Positions 38,201 to 46,938 of a stretch of 64,000 nucleotides of DNA are shown here, in pieces (position 1 is the stretch's first letter; every line of letters starts with the position of its first letter). The position numbers were made by a program, and so were the translations under genes. Below the pieces are notes generated by a model that did not search any database, was not told where the DNA came from, and saw only the letters and a list, made by a program, of their open reading frames with translations. Origin of the DNA: an uncultured Burkholderiales bacterium (GTDB lineage Bacteria; Pseudomonadota; Gammaproteobacteria; Burkholderiales; Burkholderiaceae_C); assembly GCA_903932865.1 (NCBI GenBank), contig CAIZHQ010000021.1:16903-80902 (forward strand). The letters run 5' to 3'.

Positions 38201-38989
38201 GCCCAGCAAGTTGTCAGCCTTGTCGACCCAACCCTGCTTGAGCGACTGCAGTTGCGCGTCGCGCTCGGCCATGGCCGCGCCGAACACCTGCGCCAGCGTG
38301 CCGGGTTCGGGATCGTCCAGCGGCACAGCCATCAGGGCGCGCATGTCTTGTTCGAGCGCGGGCACATCGCGCCAAATACCCAGCACCTGTGTCACCAGGG
38401 CCGTGCCCATGGGGTAGAGATGTTGACGCCAGTAGTCCTGCACAGCTTCGAGGCGAAGCGCGGCTTCGTCACCGACCAGGTTTTCCTCAAACAGACTGCC
38501 GCTGTCGAACGCGTGTTCGCGCAGCATGCGCTGGCACCAAGCATCGATGGTGTAGACGGCCGCGTCGTCCATGGCCTGCGCTGCCAGCGCTAGGCGGTGC
38601 GCGGCTTGCTCGCGCAGTTCGCCTTCGGGGTATTCGCTCGTCAGTTGTTGAAGGAATTCATCGTCGGTTTCGGCCATGCCCCGGAACACCTGCGCGGCTT
38701 CGGTCAAACGGGCACGGATCCGATCAGACAGCTCACGTGTAGCGGCGCGGGTGAAGGTCATCACCAAAACGTCTTGCGGGAGCATGGGGCGCACAGGCGC
38801 TGTGCCATCTTGGCCGTGGCCCAGCACCAGGCGCACATACAGCGCGGCAATCGTCCAGGTCTTGCCCGTGCCAGCGCTCGCCTCGATCAGGTGGCTGCCG
38901 CGCAGGGGGAAGGTGTGCGCGTTGAGGGCGTGGGCATTGGGGGCATCGGCAGTGAAGGTGTGTGCATTGAGGTCGTGTGAGGTGCTCAT
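35246..38989 (-). CDS. recB: RecBCD subunit beta, RecB helicase/nuclease
   Basis: The 3'-5' helicase and nuclease of RecBCD, 1247 residues. Walker A HLIEASAGTGKTWTIAALYV near residue 40, DEFQDTSPLQFRIFD (motif II), LLIGDPKQSIYGFRGADI, LVKLITIHASKGLEYPVVCLP, and near the C-terminus the nuclease motif YWVLDYKSNYLG (Asp, Lys catalytic). The nuclease domain lies at about residues 1000-1200. It starts with an ATGA overlap on the recC stop and ends in recD, so the three subunits are coupled. Confidence 0.96.
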   Translation of the reverse strand: MSTSHDLNAHTFTADAPNAHALNAHTFPLRGSHLIEASAGTGKTWTIAALYVRLVLGHGQDGTAPVRPMLPQDVLVMTFTRAATRELSDRIRARLTEAAQVFRGMAETDDEFLQQLTSEYPEGELREQAAHRLALAAQAMDDAAVYTIDAWCQRMLREHAFDSGSLFEENLVGDEAALRLEAVQDYWRQHLYPMGTALVTQVLGIWRDVPALEQDMRALMAVPLDDPEPGTLAQVFGAAMAERDAQLQSLKQGWVDKADNLLGWIEAQLAVKKHGWNGTLLQVGRSQKWLEALKSWSQSDGDFKALKDAMGKGWNRFTPEGLLECRKDGDVVDLPPESQAYAQLLAGLESLPDPTQVARLHARTQVLQRMAELKRRSGLFGFADMLQRLDVALADPASGERLAQRLREQFPVAMIDEFQDTSPLQFRIFDRIYRTADNRLDTALLLIGDPKQSIYGFRGADIHSYLAARRATNGRHHVLGTNFRSTQAVVAVVNRWFDISPDAFGYKQGDQDGQDPLPFQPVGAKGRSEVFTTSAGDVQAMTVVHDATLRSQRDAQKHLSALCAEQIVAWLSDPQARFADAQNGDKPLQPKDIAVLVRTGKEAAAVRDALRLRGVASVYLSDRDSVFASDEAQDLCLWLRGVAEPQDMRRLRAALGTRTVSLSLAELYDLATQDELLDKRAEQMRELHQTWQSQGVLAMLRQSLHVLKLAGRWRGQTDGERRLTNVLHLAELLQAASSQIEGEQALIRWLAQQMDEAQWGNTSGGEEQTVRLESDEDLVKLITIHASKGLEYPVVCLPFAHSHRVVTADKAAVLQLEGGEVEGEGERHWTLDFDKEDSQIADHDRLREDLRLWYVALTRARHALWVGWSAVKRGNGKTCVNHDSAAGHLLGSGQELESADWLSKLQALQTNKASKALSVRLLLAPEVVPLTLWQKPAQTTELIEALNCTARIDKSWTIASFSRLTRDLSSQTLAPLVLHLNPPRPADDEPPEDAAMPMASVTSPGVLTPWHGFAKGPTAGNFLHDQLEWLAADSFVIDASKAERLKYRCENAGYAAQAGDVVQWLSRVVAQPLRGPNASLNALGALLPEMEFWLPAERLHARQVDALCQQHLLPGVSRPQLPDAQLHGMLMGFADLVFEHDGRYWVLDYKSNYLGADDAAYTAPALDAAMAQHRYEVQAALYMLALHRLLRARLGDAYDPAQQLGGAVYLFLRGIDGPAGGCCTLPAPWALLDGLDAMLNTEVVAWV

Positions 38990-41900
38990 GCCAGCTCTCC
39001 CTCTTCGCTGTCGTGCAGCGCATCGGGCAAGGCCTCGATCTCGGCTTGCTCGGCCCAGGCCTTCAAGGGCGCATAAACGGTTTGGGCCAGACGCTCGAAC
39101 TCGCCCGTGGCCAGCAAGTCCTCCACCGTGGCATAGGTACGGGCCAGCGACGGGTCTTTGTCTTTTTCAGCGCGTTTGAAGTCACTGCCTTCATAAGCAT
39201 CGGCCAGCGCGTTGGTGTTTTCTGGGTCTTTGAGCCACTGCAGCGCCACACCGGGCGGCAAAGGCAGCGGCCAACGCATGCCCTCGGCCCAAACGGCCAA
39301 CAGCGCGGTCAACTGAGCGCGCGCGGCTTCAGGATCCTGCTCGGCCATGCGCAGCACGGCGTTGCGGCCGACCACCACAGACTTCAAAGGCTGGTCTATC
39401 GCGGCAGCGGCCAGCGACAGCAACCAAATGTCGATCAGCTTGTCCGGATAGGCCTGCGGTTTTTGGGTTTTGAAGCTGGCCAGATCGCTGGCGCGCAGGT
39501 GCAAGGACATCAGTCCCCCGTCGTTCACACCTGTGCCTACCCGTACATCGGCCAGCGCGTCTTGTAAGGCGACCTGGGGATGCGCCATGTCCACCAAAAG
39601 GCGCTCGGCCGCATGGGGGTAAGCCTGCCGCTCGCGCAGCGCTGCGCCCAACATGGCCTGCAGGCGGGTCTTGAGATTTTCTGCGGCGAGCGCGCCCACG
39701 CCCGCCAGTGGCAAGGCCCCGGCTTGGCGCAGACGCTGCACCACCTGCTGCACATGCGCGGGCAAGGTTTCTGCGTTCAGCGCCGTGGGGACATGCGCCA
39801 GCTCGTGGTCGATCAACTGGTACAGATCCAGACCCGTCAGTCCAAAAAGTTCCTCGTCGTGCAGTTCGCTGCGCAAGCCCTCCAGATGCACTTGCAGGCG
39901 TTCGCGAAAAAACGCGCCCACAGGTTTGCGTAAAAAGCGGGCCAATTGGCCGAGCGTGATGACCGGCACGCCATGGGCAGATTCCAGTGGCGGCAACCAA
40001 CCAACCGATGACCCGGTCGAAGCGGTCTCTGAATGCGATGGCTTGTCGGAGAGCGCTACGCGTTCGGAGACTGCTCCTACAGCGGCCGTGTCCTGCGCTG
40101 CATGCCACTCCTTGGCATAGGTGTACAAACCACTGCCCTCTTCAAAATAAGTGCGGCTGAAGGCTTGCAGCGGGTGCTCCGTGGTCAGGCGCTTGGCCGT
40201 GCCCTTTCCCCAAAGCAGGTCAATCTCGTCGCGCAGCTGCGAGACCAGCACCGAAGGCGGTTGCTCGCTGTTGTCGCGCACACTGCGGCCGCTCCAGCTG
40301 ACGTAAAGCACTTGGCGCGCCGACAACAGGGCTTCGAGCATGAGTTGGCGGTCGTCGTCACGGCGGGAGCGGTCACCGGGGCGGCTCATGCCGGGCAGGC
40401 CCATCAGGTCGAAGTCTGCTCGCGGACTGTGGCGCGGGTAATCGCCATCGTTCATGCCCAGCAAGCACACCGCCTTGAACGGGATGGCCCGCATGGGCAT
40501 GAGCGTGCAAAAGGTCACGCCCCCTGCCCGAAAGCGTTGCTCGAGTCGGGGCGTCTTGAGCGCTTCGAGCCAAGCCGCACGGGCCACGGCCAGCGGCACA
40601 GACTCTGTAAAGCTGGCCTCGGCGCAGGCCCGCACCCAGTCGGTCAGCGCTTGGTCTAGAGCAGACAGCGCATTGCGGTCGTTGTCACTTCGCGGCTTGA
40701 ACATCGCGGCCATCAAGGCGCGGCCTCGCTCGGCCCATTGCGCAGGCGGGGCCTCCTGCGTGCAGGTTTGCCACCAGTCGATCAAGGCCTGCAGCAGGTG
40801 CGCCAAAGACCCGGCCAGCTCGGCGTCCAGCCCGCCCACTTCGGGATAAGGCGTGGCCCCCTGTGCATCGGTGGTCAACGGATCGGCCCCGCAGGCATAG
40901 CCCATGAGCATGCGCTGCACGCCAAATAGCCCAGAGTTGTCTTCGCCGCACACGCCCAGGCCCAGGCCTGCACGGTGCTCAGCCGACAGGCCCCAGCGGA
41001 TGCCTGATCCATCCATCCAGCGCAGCAGCGTGGGCAGGCCGCCTTCATCCAAACCAAATCGGGCGGCCAACGCAGGCACTTCGAGCAGCTCGACCAACTC
41101 GCTCATGCGGCAGCGCTGCTGCGGCAAGGCCAGCAGCCACTCGATCGCATGAATCAGCGGGCTGATGGCCTGTGCGCCCAGGTCGGCAATGTCAAACGGG
41201 ATGAAGCGCGCATCTGCGCGCTTGTATTGTCCGAACACAGCGCGAATCGCCGGGGCCACGGTTTCGATGTCGGGCACCATGACCACCACGTCGCGGGGTG
41301 ACACAGGCTGATCGCCCGGCGGGTTGTGGAACCATTGCAGCAGTTGGTCGTGCAACACCTCCAGCTCACGCACCGGGCTGTGCGCGATTTTGAAAACAAC
41401 CGATTGATCGCCCTTGGTCCATGGCTCAGCAGGGGCACCGCCACTGGACGGCTCCAGGTCGCGAATACGCCGCTGCAACTGAGCGAGCAAGCGCGTGCCG
41501 TCTTCGCCGGGCACATCGTCAAAAAAATCCAGCCGCGGCCACTGCGTGAGTTGCTTGGCCGCTTGCAGGTCGTCAAATGCGTCGAGCTGGCGGATGAAGT
41601 CACGCCCCTGCCGCCCCCAAGCCGCCAGCAGCGTGGGCGCGTGCAGGTGCATCTGCGCCAGAGGCAAACGGGCCAAAGCCTCGCCCCGATAGGCATGGCG
41701 GCGCCGCTCGGCCTGCAGCCATTCGCGCCCATCGATGATGTCGCCCCAATGGTATTGGCACGGGTTGGGCACGGCCAGCATCACCTGGCTGTGCGCAGAG
41801 AGCGCCGCCAGCATCTCCAGCAGTTGCCCCGGCATGTGGCTCATGCCAAACACCGACACACGCCGCGCCACGTCGCTGGCCAGTGGCTGTCCAGACTGCA

Positions 41901-42552
41901 AATGCGCCAGCGCCCGTGCATGTAGCTCCGGGCGGGTGGCTTGGCGCTGAGCGTCATCCAATGTGGCCAAGACGCGCCGCCACAACTCGGCCTGCCAAAG
42001 TTGGTCTTCGGCCAACGTGTCAGAACCGACCGATTTGCGCAGCACATCACGCCCGGCGGCCCAGTCTTGTAGCCAGTCGGGTCGATAAATTTGGTACTGG
42101 TCAAACAGGTCGGCCAGGCGGCTGGCCAGTTGCAGCAGGCGGTCAGGCTCGTCGCCGCGCAAAAAACCCGCCACGGGCTTGAAGACGGGGTCACCCAAGC
42201 AGCCGGGCAGCAAAGCCATCAGTCGCCAGGTCATGGGCAGTTTGTCCAGCGGCGAGTCGGACGGCACATTCTGCGTGCCCAGCACCTGCCGATAAGTGCG
42301 CCACAAAAAACGTGAAGGCAACTCCACCCGCGTGGCCGCGCACACCCCACTCTGGCGCGCCAGCTCGATCTTGATCCACTCGGCCATACCATTGCTTTGC
42401 ACCAGCACCACCTCGCTCTCCAGCGGATCCAGCGGATGCGCTCGCAGCCACCCCGTCAGGGTGTCGGCCAGCCGCTCGGAGCGGTGGCTGTGCAGGGCAA
42501 TGAAACCGGGCGAAATGGTAGAGACAGGCATGCGGTGAACAAGTGCAGACAT
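38986..42552 (-). CDS. recC: RecBCD subunit gamma, RecC
   Basis: The Chi-recognition subunit of RecBCD, about 1189 residues from ATG 42552 (42531 is an alternative; neither has a clear ribosome-binding site). The inactive helicase motifs are visible: VVLVQSNGMAEWIKIELA, VMVPDIETVAPAIRAVFG, FCTLMPMRAIPFKAVCLLGMNDGDYPRHSPRADFDL, VLYVSWSGRSVRDNSEQPPSVLV. A linker of about 22 residues near 823-845 (VGAVSERVALSDKPSHSETA) is encoded by a REP-like palindrome. Gene order recC-recB-recD with ATGA overlap. It forms the Chi-scanning tunnel in the complex. Confidence 0.95.
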   Translation of the reverse strand: MSALVHRMPVSTISPGFIALHSHRSERLADTLTGWLRAHPLDPLESEVVLVQSNGMAEWIKIELARQSGVCAATRVELPSRFLWRTYRQVLGTQNVPSDSPLDKLPMTWRLMALLPGCLGDPVFKPVAGFLRGDEPDRLLQLASRLADLFDQYQIYRPDWLQDWAAGRDVLRKSVGSDTLAEDQLWQAELWRRVLATLDDAQRQATRPELHARALAHLQSGQPLASDVARRVSVFGMSHMPGQLLEMLAALSAHSQVMLAVPNPCQYHWGDIIDGREWLQAERRRHAYRGEALARLPLAQMHLHAPTLLAAWGRQGRDFIRQLDAFDDLQAAKQLTQWPRLDFFDDVPGEDGTRLLAQLQRRIRDLEPSSGGAPAEPWTKGDQSVVFKIAHSPVRELEVLHDQLLQWFHNPPGDQPVSPRDVVVMVPDIETVAPAIRAVFGQYKRADARFIPFDIADLGAQAISPLIHAIEWLLALPQQRCRMSELVELLEVPALAARFGLDEGGLPTLLRWMDGSGIRWGLSAEHRAGLGLGVCGEDNSGLFGVQRMLMGYACGADPLTTDAQGATPYPEVGGLDAELAGSLAHLLQALIDWWQTCTQEAPPAQWAERGRALMAAMFKPRSDNDRNALSALDQALTDWVRACAEASFTESVPLAVARAAWLEALKTPRLEQRFRAGGVTFCTLMPMRAIPFKAVCLLGMNDGDYPRHSPRADFDLMGLPGMSRPGDRSRRDDDRQLMLEALLSARQVLYVSWSGRSVRDNSEQPPSVLVSQLRDEIDLLWGKGTAKRLTTEHPLQAFSRTYFEEGSGLYTYAKEWHAAQDTAAVGAVSERVALSDKPSHSETASTGSSVGWLPPLESAHGVPVITLGQLARFLRKPVGAFFRERLQVHLEGLRSELHDEELFGLTGLDLYQLIDHELAHVPTALNAETLPAHVQQVVQRLRQAGALPLAGVGALAAENLKTRLQAMLGAALRERQAYPHAAERLLVDMAHPQVALQDALADVRVGTGVNDGGLMSLHLRASDLASFKTQKPQAYPDKLIDIWLLSLAAAAIDQPLKSVVVGRNAVLRMAEQDPEAARAQLTALLAVWAEGMRWPLPLPPGVALQWLKDPENTNALADAYEGSDFKRAEKDKDPSLARTYATVEDLLATGEFERLAQTVYAPLKAWAEQAEIEALPDALHDSEEGELA
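40021..40085. repeat. REP-like palindromic sequence inside recC
   Basis: GCGGTCTCTGA (from 40022) and TCGGAGAGCGC pair at 9 of 11 positions around a GCGATGGC spacer; TCGGAGACTGCTCCTACA follows as a second, related half. The GGAG...CTCC and CTCCTACA features resemble intergenic REP palindromes (TGTAGGAGC...GCTCCTACA type). Here it is in frame within recC and codes for a low-complexity linker. Element identity is inference from appearance. Confidence 0.5.
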
Positions 42553-42922
42553 GGAAGCGAAGGGACAAGAATAGCCGCAATCGTGCCCGCCACCAGGCTC
42601 ATGGCAGGAGCCCTGCATTGCCCAATTTTTAAGCACCAGCCGCCACGCCAGTCAGGATGCGGCTTGGCGCAGTTGTGCAAGGACTTATCCACACGTTTGG
42701 GCACGGGGTTTGGGGGCAAATCCACCCCAGGATCAAAACACCCGCTTCATTGCCCCACAGAGGCCACACCCGTGCAGGGAGAACTGTGCACGTCTGCCCC
42801 AGCCCCTCTGAGCACCCGCAAAAAACGCGCTTTTGGCTTAAGGGAATACGCTGAAAGCAAAAAACACGCATCCAGCAGATACTTTGCTGATCAACTTCGA
42901 TCAACACATAAGGAAACGACAC
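42553..42922. other. Intergenic region between divergent recC and a Bug gene
   Basis: A 370-bp gene-free stretch holding the recC and Bug promoters. It contains a perfect DnaA box at 42685. Short hairpin-like segments occur near 42820-42900 but nothing recognisable. No ORF with a credible start was seen. Confidence 0.6.
42685..42693 (+). promoter_or_regulatory. Perfect DnaA-box sequence TTATCCACA upstream of recC
   Basis: The second exact match to TTATNCACA in the window, about 130 bp upstream of the chosen recC start. Function is unproven. Confidence 0.35.
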
Positions 42923-43903
42923 ATGACAGCCTCCTGGATTAAGCGCACGGCTTGCGTCACAGGCGCGATGCTGGCCATCGGCATGCCCATGGGCGCTTGG
43001 GCTCAAGCTTGGCCCAGCAAACAGCCCATCAAATTGGTGGCCGTGTTCCCGCCGGGCGGATCGGTGGACCAAGTGGCGCGCATTTTGTCGGGCCCCCTGT
43101 CTCAGCAACTGGGGCAAAGCGTGGTCGTCGAAAACAAGGGCGGCGCATCGGGCGTGATCGGCACGGCAGGCGTGCTCAGCGCTCCCGCCGATGGCTACAC
43201 CTTTGCCGTGGTGTTTGACACGCATGGCGTCAACCAAAGCCTGATGCCCAACATGCCATATGACAGCAAAAAGGACCTGACCCCTCTGATCCTGGTGGGC
43301 ACTTCGGCCATGATGTTGACCACGCATGCCAACACCGAATACAAAACATTTGCCGATGTGGTGGCCGCCGCCAAGGCCAAAAAGAACGTCTCTTATGGCT
43401 CGATTGGCAATGGCAGTCTGGCGCATTTGGCCATGTCTTTGTTGGGCAAAAGTGGCAACATGGAGTTCAACCATGTCCCTTTCAAAGGCGGTGGACCCTT
43501 GATGAACGATGCGATTGCAGGACACATCCCTTTGTCCATGGCCACCGTCTTTTTGAACAAACCGCACATCGAGAGCAAGCGGTTGAGGCCTCTGGCCGTC
43601 ACATCGGCCAAACGTGTCGCTGACTTTCCTGACGTCCCCACCATTGCCGAAGCAGGCTTTGCAGGCTTCGAAGCGCCCGCGTGGTGGGCGCTGCTGGCCT
43701 CATCCAAAACGCCCCCGGACATCATCCGCCGCATGAACGAAGAGCTGAACAAAGCGCTGGCCAACCCGGACGTCTCCAAACGATTGGTGGCCCAGGGCAT
43801 TGAAATTTCAGGCGGCAGTGTTGAAAAAGCCAAAACCTTCATTGACGGTCAGATCGACACTTGGGCCAAAGTGGTGCGCGACAACGGCATCAAACCCGAT
43901 TGA
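42923..43903 (+). CDS. Bug-family tripartite tricarboxylate transporter receptor (copy 2)
   Basis: A periplasmic solute-binding protein of 326 residues. The signal peptide is WIKRTACVTGAMLAIGMPMG with cleavage near GAWAQ|AWP; the mature domain has IKLVAVFPPGGSVDQVARILSG, VENKGGASGVIGTAG and SYGSIGNGSLAHLAMSL. AAGGAA lies 8 nt before ATG. No TctAB genes flank it. It differs from the other two copies, so a different ligand is likely. Confidence 0.93.
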   Translation: MTASWIKRTACVTGAMLAIGMPMGAWAQAWPSKQPIKLVAVFPPGGSVDQVARILSGPLSQQLGQSVVVENKGGASGVIGTAGVLSAPADGYTFAVVFDTHGVNQSLMPNMPYDSKKDLTPLILVGTSAMMLTTHANTEYKTFADVVAAAKAKKNVSYGSIGNGSLAHLAMSLLGKSGNMEFNHVPFKGGGPLMNDAIAGHIPLSMATVFLNKPHIESKRLRPLAVTSAKRVADFPDVPTIAEAGFAGFEAPAWWALLASSKTPPDIIRRMNEELNKALANPDVSKRLVAQGIEISGGSVEKAKTFIDGQIDTWAKVVRDNGIKPD

Positions 43904-43905
43904 GT

Positions 43906-44337
43906 TCAGGCCGTCGCATCCGGCGACGGCGCGTCCACCACCAAGTCACCGTTCAGTGCGCGGACCCGGTGGTCGACGTAATAACCGCCAAACTCTGTGT
44001 ACCTGAGCAAAACCCGTTGGCAGCGGTTGCAAGAAAAAACATCGCTTCGGTTGCAGGGGAAAAATTGCGGCGCAAATGGCGCAAGCGGGCTGTCGTATCG
44101 GGTACCTTGAGGGTGAAACTCTTCAAATGTGGGTTCACTGCCCGCGGCATTTTCTCCCTCGCTGATTTGTGCGCGCAAGCTGCCTACAGCGGTCATTTGC
44201 GGTCCGGGCCAACGGTCTTCCGTCATGCTTTCCCAGCCGGCACAAGGCCCCAAAGTGCATTGGCATTTTTGGGGTGAAGTGGCCAGAACCAAAGCTTTCA
44301 AAGCTTGGGCGTCGAGGTGGGGTGGTTGAATTGTCAT
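43906..44337 (-). CDS. Conserved hypothetical protein with CxxC motif
   Basis: A 143-residue protein of unknown function. The C-terminal half has FPCNRSDVFSCNRCQRVLLRY then TEFGGYYVDHRVRALNGDLVV; CNRCQ could be half of a zinc ribbon. The N-terminal part has SPQKCQCTLGPC and ESMTEDRWP. From memory, close relatives occur in many Burkholderiales with no assigned role. It is convergent with the Bug gene (2-bp gap) and divergent from the flavin reductase. Confidence 0.75.
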   Translation of the reverse strand: MTIQPPHLDAQALKALVLATSPQKCQCTLGPCAGWESMTEDRWPGPQMTAVGSLRAQISEGENAAGSEPTFEEFHPQGTRYDSPLAPFAPQFFPCNRSDVFSCNRCQRVLLRYTEFGGYYVDHRVRALNGDLVVDAPSPDATA

Positions 44338-44428
44338 GTCGCTGGCGTTTCAAGGTGGGTCGCTGCTGCCATCGGATGATGTCGCACAGGCGAACGGCAT
44401 AAATGCTTCAGTGGGTAGAATTTTAACG

Positions 44429-45061
44429 ATGCACTTTTACGAACCCCACCTGGGCCACGGCCTCAAGCACGACCCGTTCAACGCCATCGTGGGACCCCGC
44501 CCCATTGGATGGGTGTCCAGCCGCAGCGCCAGCGGGGTGCTCAACCTGGCGCCCTACAGTTTTTTCAACGCCTTCAACTACGTGCCCCCGCTGATCGGAT
44601 TTTCCAGTGTCGGGCGCAAGGACTCGTTCAACAACATCGAAGCCACGGGCGAGTTTGTCTGGAACCTGGTCACGCGTGACTTGGCCGAGGTGATGAACCA
44701 AACCTGCGAGGCAGTGCCGCCCGAGGTGAGCGAGTTTGAATTGGCGGGCTTGACCCCCGAGCCCTCACGCCTCGTGGGTGTGCCGCGTGTGGCACAAAGC
44801 CCGGTGAGCTTTGAGTGCCGCTGCACACAGATCCTGCAACTCGAAAATCTGGATGGCAAAAATATCGAGACCTGGATGGTATTTGGCCAAGTGATTGGGG
44901 TGCACATCGACGAACGCTTGATTGCCAACGGGGTCTACGACACCGCCAATGCCGGGCACATCCTGCGCGGGGGAGGTCCGGCCGATTACTTCAGCATCGG
45001 ACCGGAACAACTGTTCAAGATGCACCGTCCCGAAAGCGGCGCGCGCGATCTACCCAAGTGA
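44429..45061 (+). CDS. Flavin reductase family protein (FMN-binding split barrel)
   Basis: A 210-residue protein of the flavin reductase-like domain family. FNAIVGPRPIGWVSSRSASG then LNLAPYSFFNAFNYVPPLIGFSS is the classic FMN-binding start; GEFVWNLVTRDLAEVMNQT follows. These proteins use NAD(P)H to reduce FMN for a partner monooxygenase, or bind FMN only. No monooxygenase gene is adjacent. The start is ATG 44429; the open frame upstream is not used. About 100 bp before an acyl-CoA ligase. Confidence 0.87.
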   Translation: MHFYEPHLGHGLKHDPFNAIVGPRPIGWVSSRSASGVLNLAPYSFFNAFNYVPPLIGFSSVGRKDSFNNIEATGEFVWNLVTRDLAEVMNQTCEAVPPEVSEFELAGLTPEPSRLVGVPRVAQSPVSFECRCTQILQLENLDGKNIETWMVFGQVIGVHIDERLIANGVYDTANAGHILRGGGPADYFSIGPEQLFKMHRPESGARDLPK

Positions 45062-45157
45062 GTTGGCCCCAATGACTCGGGCCTTGGGTTTTCCCTAGCC
45101 CGAACTGCACACTGCTGGCCGCATGATTTGGGCTCACGAGTCCAACACAAGTCCTTC

Positions 45158-46819
45158 ATGACCACCGTTTCTTCTGCATCCGCCGCCCAGCCCCCCATCT
45201 GCAGCACCATGATGCAGATGCCCTTGTCGCTGAACCACTTGCTCGAGCGTGCCGGCACTTTGTTTGCCAGCAACGAGATCGTCTCGCGCTTGCCCGACAA
45301 GTCACTGCGCAGGCACAGTTACGGCGCTTTTTACCAGCGCACCCGCCAACTGGCCCAAGCATTGCAAAACATGGGCCTGCAAAAAGGTGAGCGCGTGGCC
45401 ACCCTGTGCTGGAACCACCACGCGCACCTGGAGTGCTATTTCGGCATACCGGCCGCAGGCGGGGTGATGCACACCCTCAACCTGCGCCTGTCGTCCGAAG
45501 AGATCGCCTGGATCGCGGGCGACGCGCAAGACAAGGTGCTGATCATCGACGACGTGTTGCTGCCCCTCTACCAGCAGTTTGCGCATCTGTATCACTTTGA
45601 AAAGGTAGTCGTGTTCCCCTTCTCCGGTGCCCCCGTGCCCGCACCCTTTACCGACTACGAGCACTTGTTGGCGGGCACCGACACACAGGGTTTTCAATAC
45701 GCCGCGCATGCCGAAGACGATGCGGTGTCGATGTGCTACACCTCGGGCACCACGGGTCGTCCCAAGGGTGTGGTGTACTCGCACCGCTCCACCATCTTGC
45801 ACACCCTGGTGGGCTGCCTGGGCGACTTTTGGGGCCTCAAAGGCAGTGACGTCATCTTGCCCGTTACCCCCATGTTCCACGCCAACAGCTGGGGCATCCC
45901 CTATGGCGCCGTGATGATGGGCGTCAAGCTCGTCTTCCCCGGGCCGCACCTGCACCCGGAAGATTTGCTGGACTTGATGACAGCCGAGCCACCCACTTTG
46001 TCGCTGGGCGTGCCCACCATCTGGATGGGCCTGATCCAGGCTTACGAAGCCGCACAAACCACTCAGCCAGGCCGCTGGAAACTGCCCACGGGCATGCGCT
46101 CGCTGGTGGGTGGCGCGGCCGTGCCCGAAGCGCTGATTCGTGCTTTTGACCGGCACGGCATTTGGCTTTTGCAAGGCTGGGGCATGACCGAAACCTCTCC
46201 TTTGTGCACCGTGTCTTACCCCAAGTCAGAGTTGAAAGACGCTCCCATAGACGAGCGCTACCGCCGCGCCGCCATGGCGGGCGTGCCCGTCCCCCTCACC
46301 GAGCTGCGGATTCGAGGCGAAGACGGACTCGATGCTCCCTGGGATGGTCAACATGTGGGCGAGATCCAGGTGCGCGGGCCTTTCATCACCGGCAGCTACC
46401 ACCAGGTGCCGGTGAGCGAAGACAAGTTCAGCGCCGACGGCTGGCTGCGCACGGGCGATGTGGCCAGCGTGGACGCCTTGGGCTTTGTGCGCATCACCGA
46501 CCGCACCAAAGACCTGATCAAGTCCGGCGGCGAGTGGATCAGCTCGGTCGATCTGGAAAACGCCCTCATGGCCCACCCCGACGTGGCCGAAGCGGCGGTG
46601 ATCGCCATCCCCGACCCCAAGTGGAGCGAGCGCCCCTTGGCCTGCATCGTGCTCAAACCCGGCAAGCAGCAACGGCCCGAAGACTTTGCCGCGCACTTGC
46701 TGCAGCACGGGTTTGCCAAATGGCAAGTGCCCGACCGCTACGAGTTCATTGACGCCGTGCCCCGCACCTCCACCGGCAAGTTCTACAAACTCAAACTGCG
46801 CGAGCGCTTTCCGGCCTGA
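45158..46819 (+). CDS. AMP-binding acyl-CoA ligase (long-chain fatty acid-like)
   Basis: An ATP-dependent acyl-CoA synthetase of about 553 residues. Motif A3 MCYTSGTTGRPKGVVYSHRS; TPMFHANSWGIPYGA; LQGWGMTETSPLCT (A5); GWLRTGDVASVD (A7); RTKDLIKSGGEWISS (A8); the catalytic Lys is in RTSTGKFYKLKLRERF at the end. The FHANSWG pattern is typical of medium/long-chain or aryl acid ligases. Substrate unknown. It could activate acids that enter beta-oxidation through the adjacent acyl-CoA dehydrogenase and hydratase genes, but strand changes separate them. Confidence 0.92.
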   Translation: MTTVSSASAAQPPICSTMMQMPLSLNHLLERAGTLFASNEIVSRLPDKSLRRHSYGAFYQRTRQLAQALQNMGLQKGERVATLCWNHHAHLECYFGIPAAGGVMHTLNLRLSSEEIAWIAGDAQDKVLIIDDVLLPLYQQFAHLYHFEKVVVFPFSGAPVPAPFTDYEHLLAGTDTQGFQYAAHAEDDAVSMCYTSGTTGRPKGVVYSHRSTILHTLVGCLGDFWGLKGSDVILPVTPMFHANSWGIPYGAVMMGVKLVFPGPHLHPEDLLDLMTAEPPTLSLGVPTIWMGLIQAYEAAQTTQPGRWKLPTGMRSLVGGAAVPEALIRAFDRHGIWLLQGWGMTETSPLCTVSYPKSELKDAPIDERYRRAAMAGVPVPLTELRIRGEDGLDAPWDGQHVGEIQVRGPFITGSYHQVPVSEDKFSADGWLRTGDVASVDALGFVRITDRTKDLIKSGGEWISSVDLENALMAHPDVAEAAVIAIPDPKWSERPLACIVLKPGKQQRPEDFAAHLLQHGFAKWQVPDRYEFIDAVPRTSTGKFYKLKLRERFPA

Positions 46820-46938
46820 GGCGCTTTCAGCGGTTTGACCAGATTTTTCCGCATTAGGCTCTCAGGGCATGGGGTTAAGAAGCACAGCCCACAATAGACT
46901 CGCGCTGCTTGAGCGCCACTTTTTTCAGGGGGATGACC

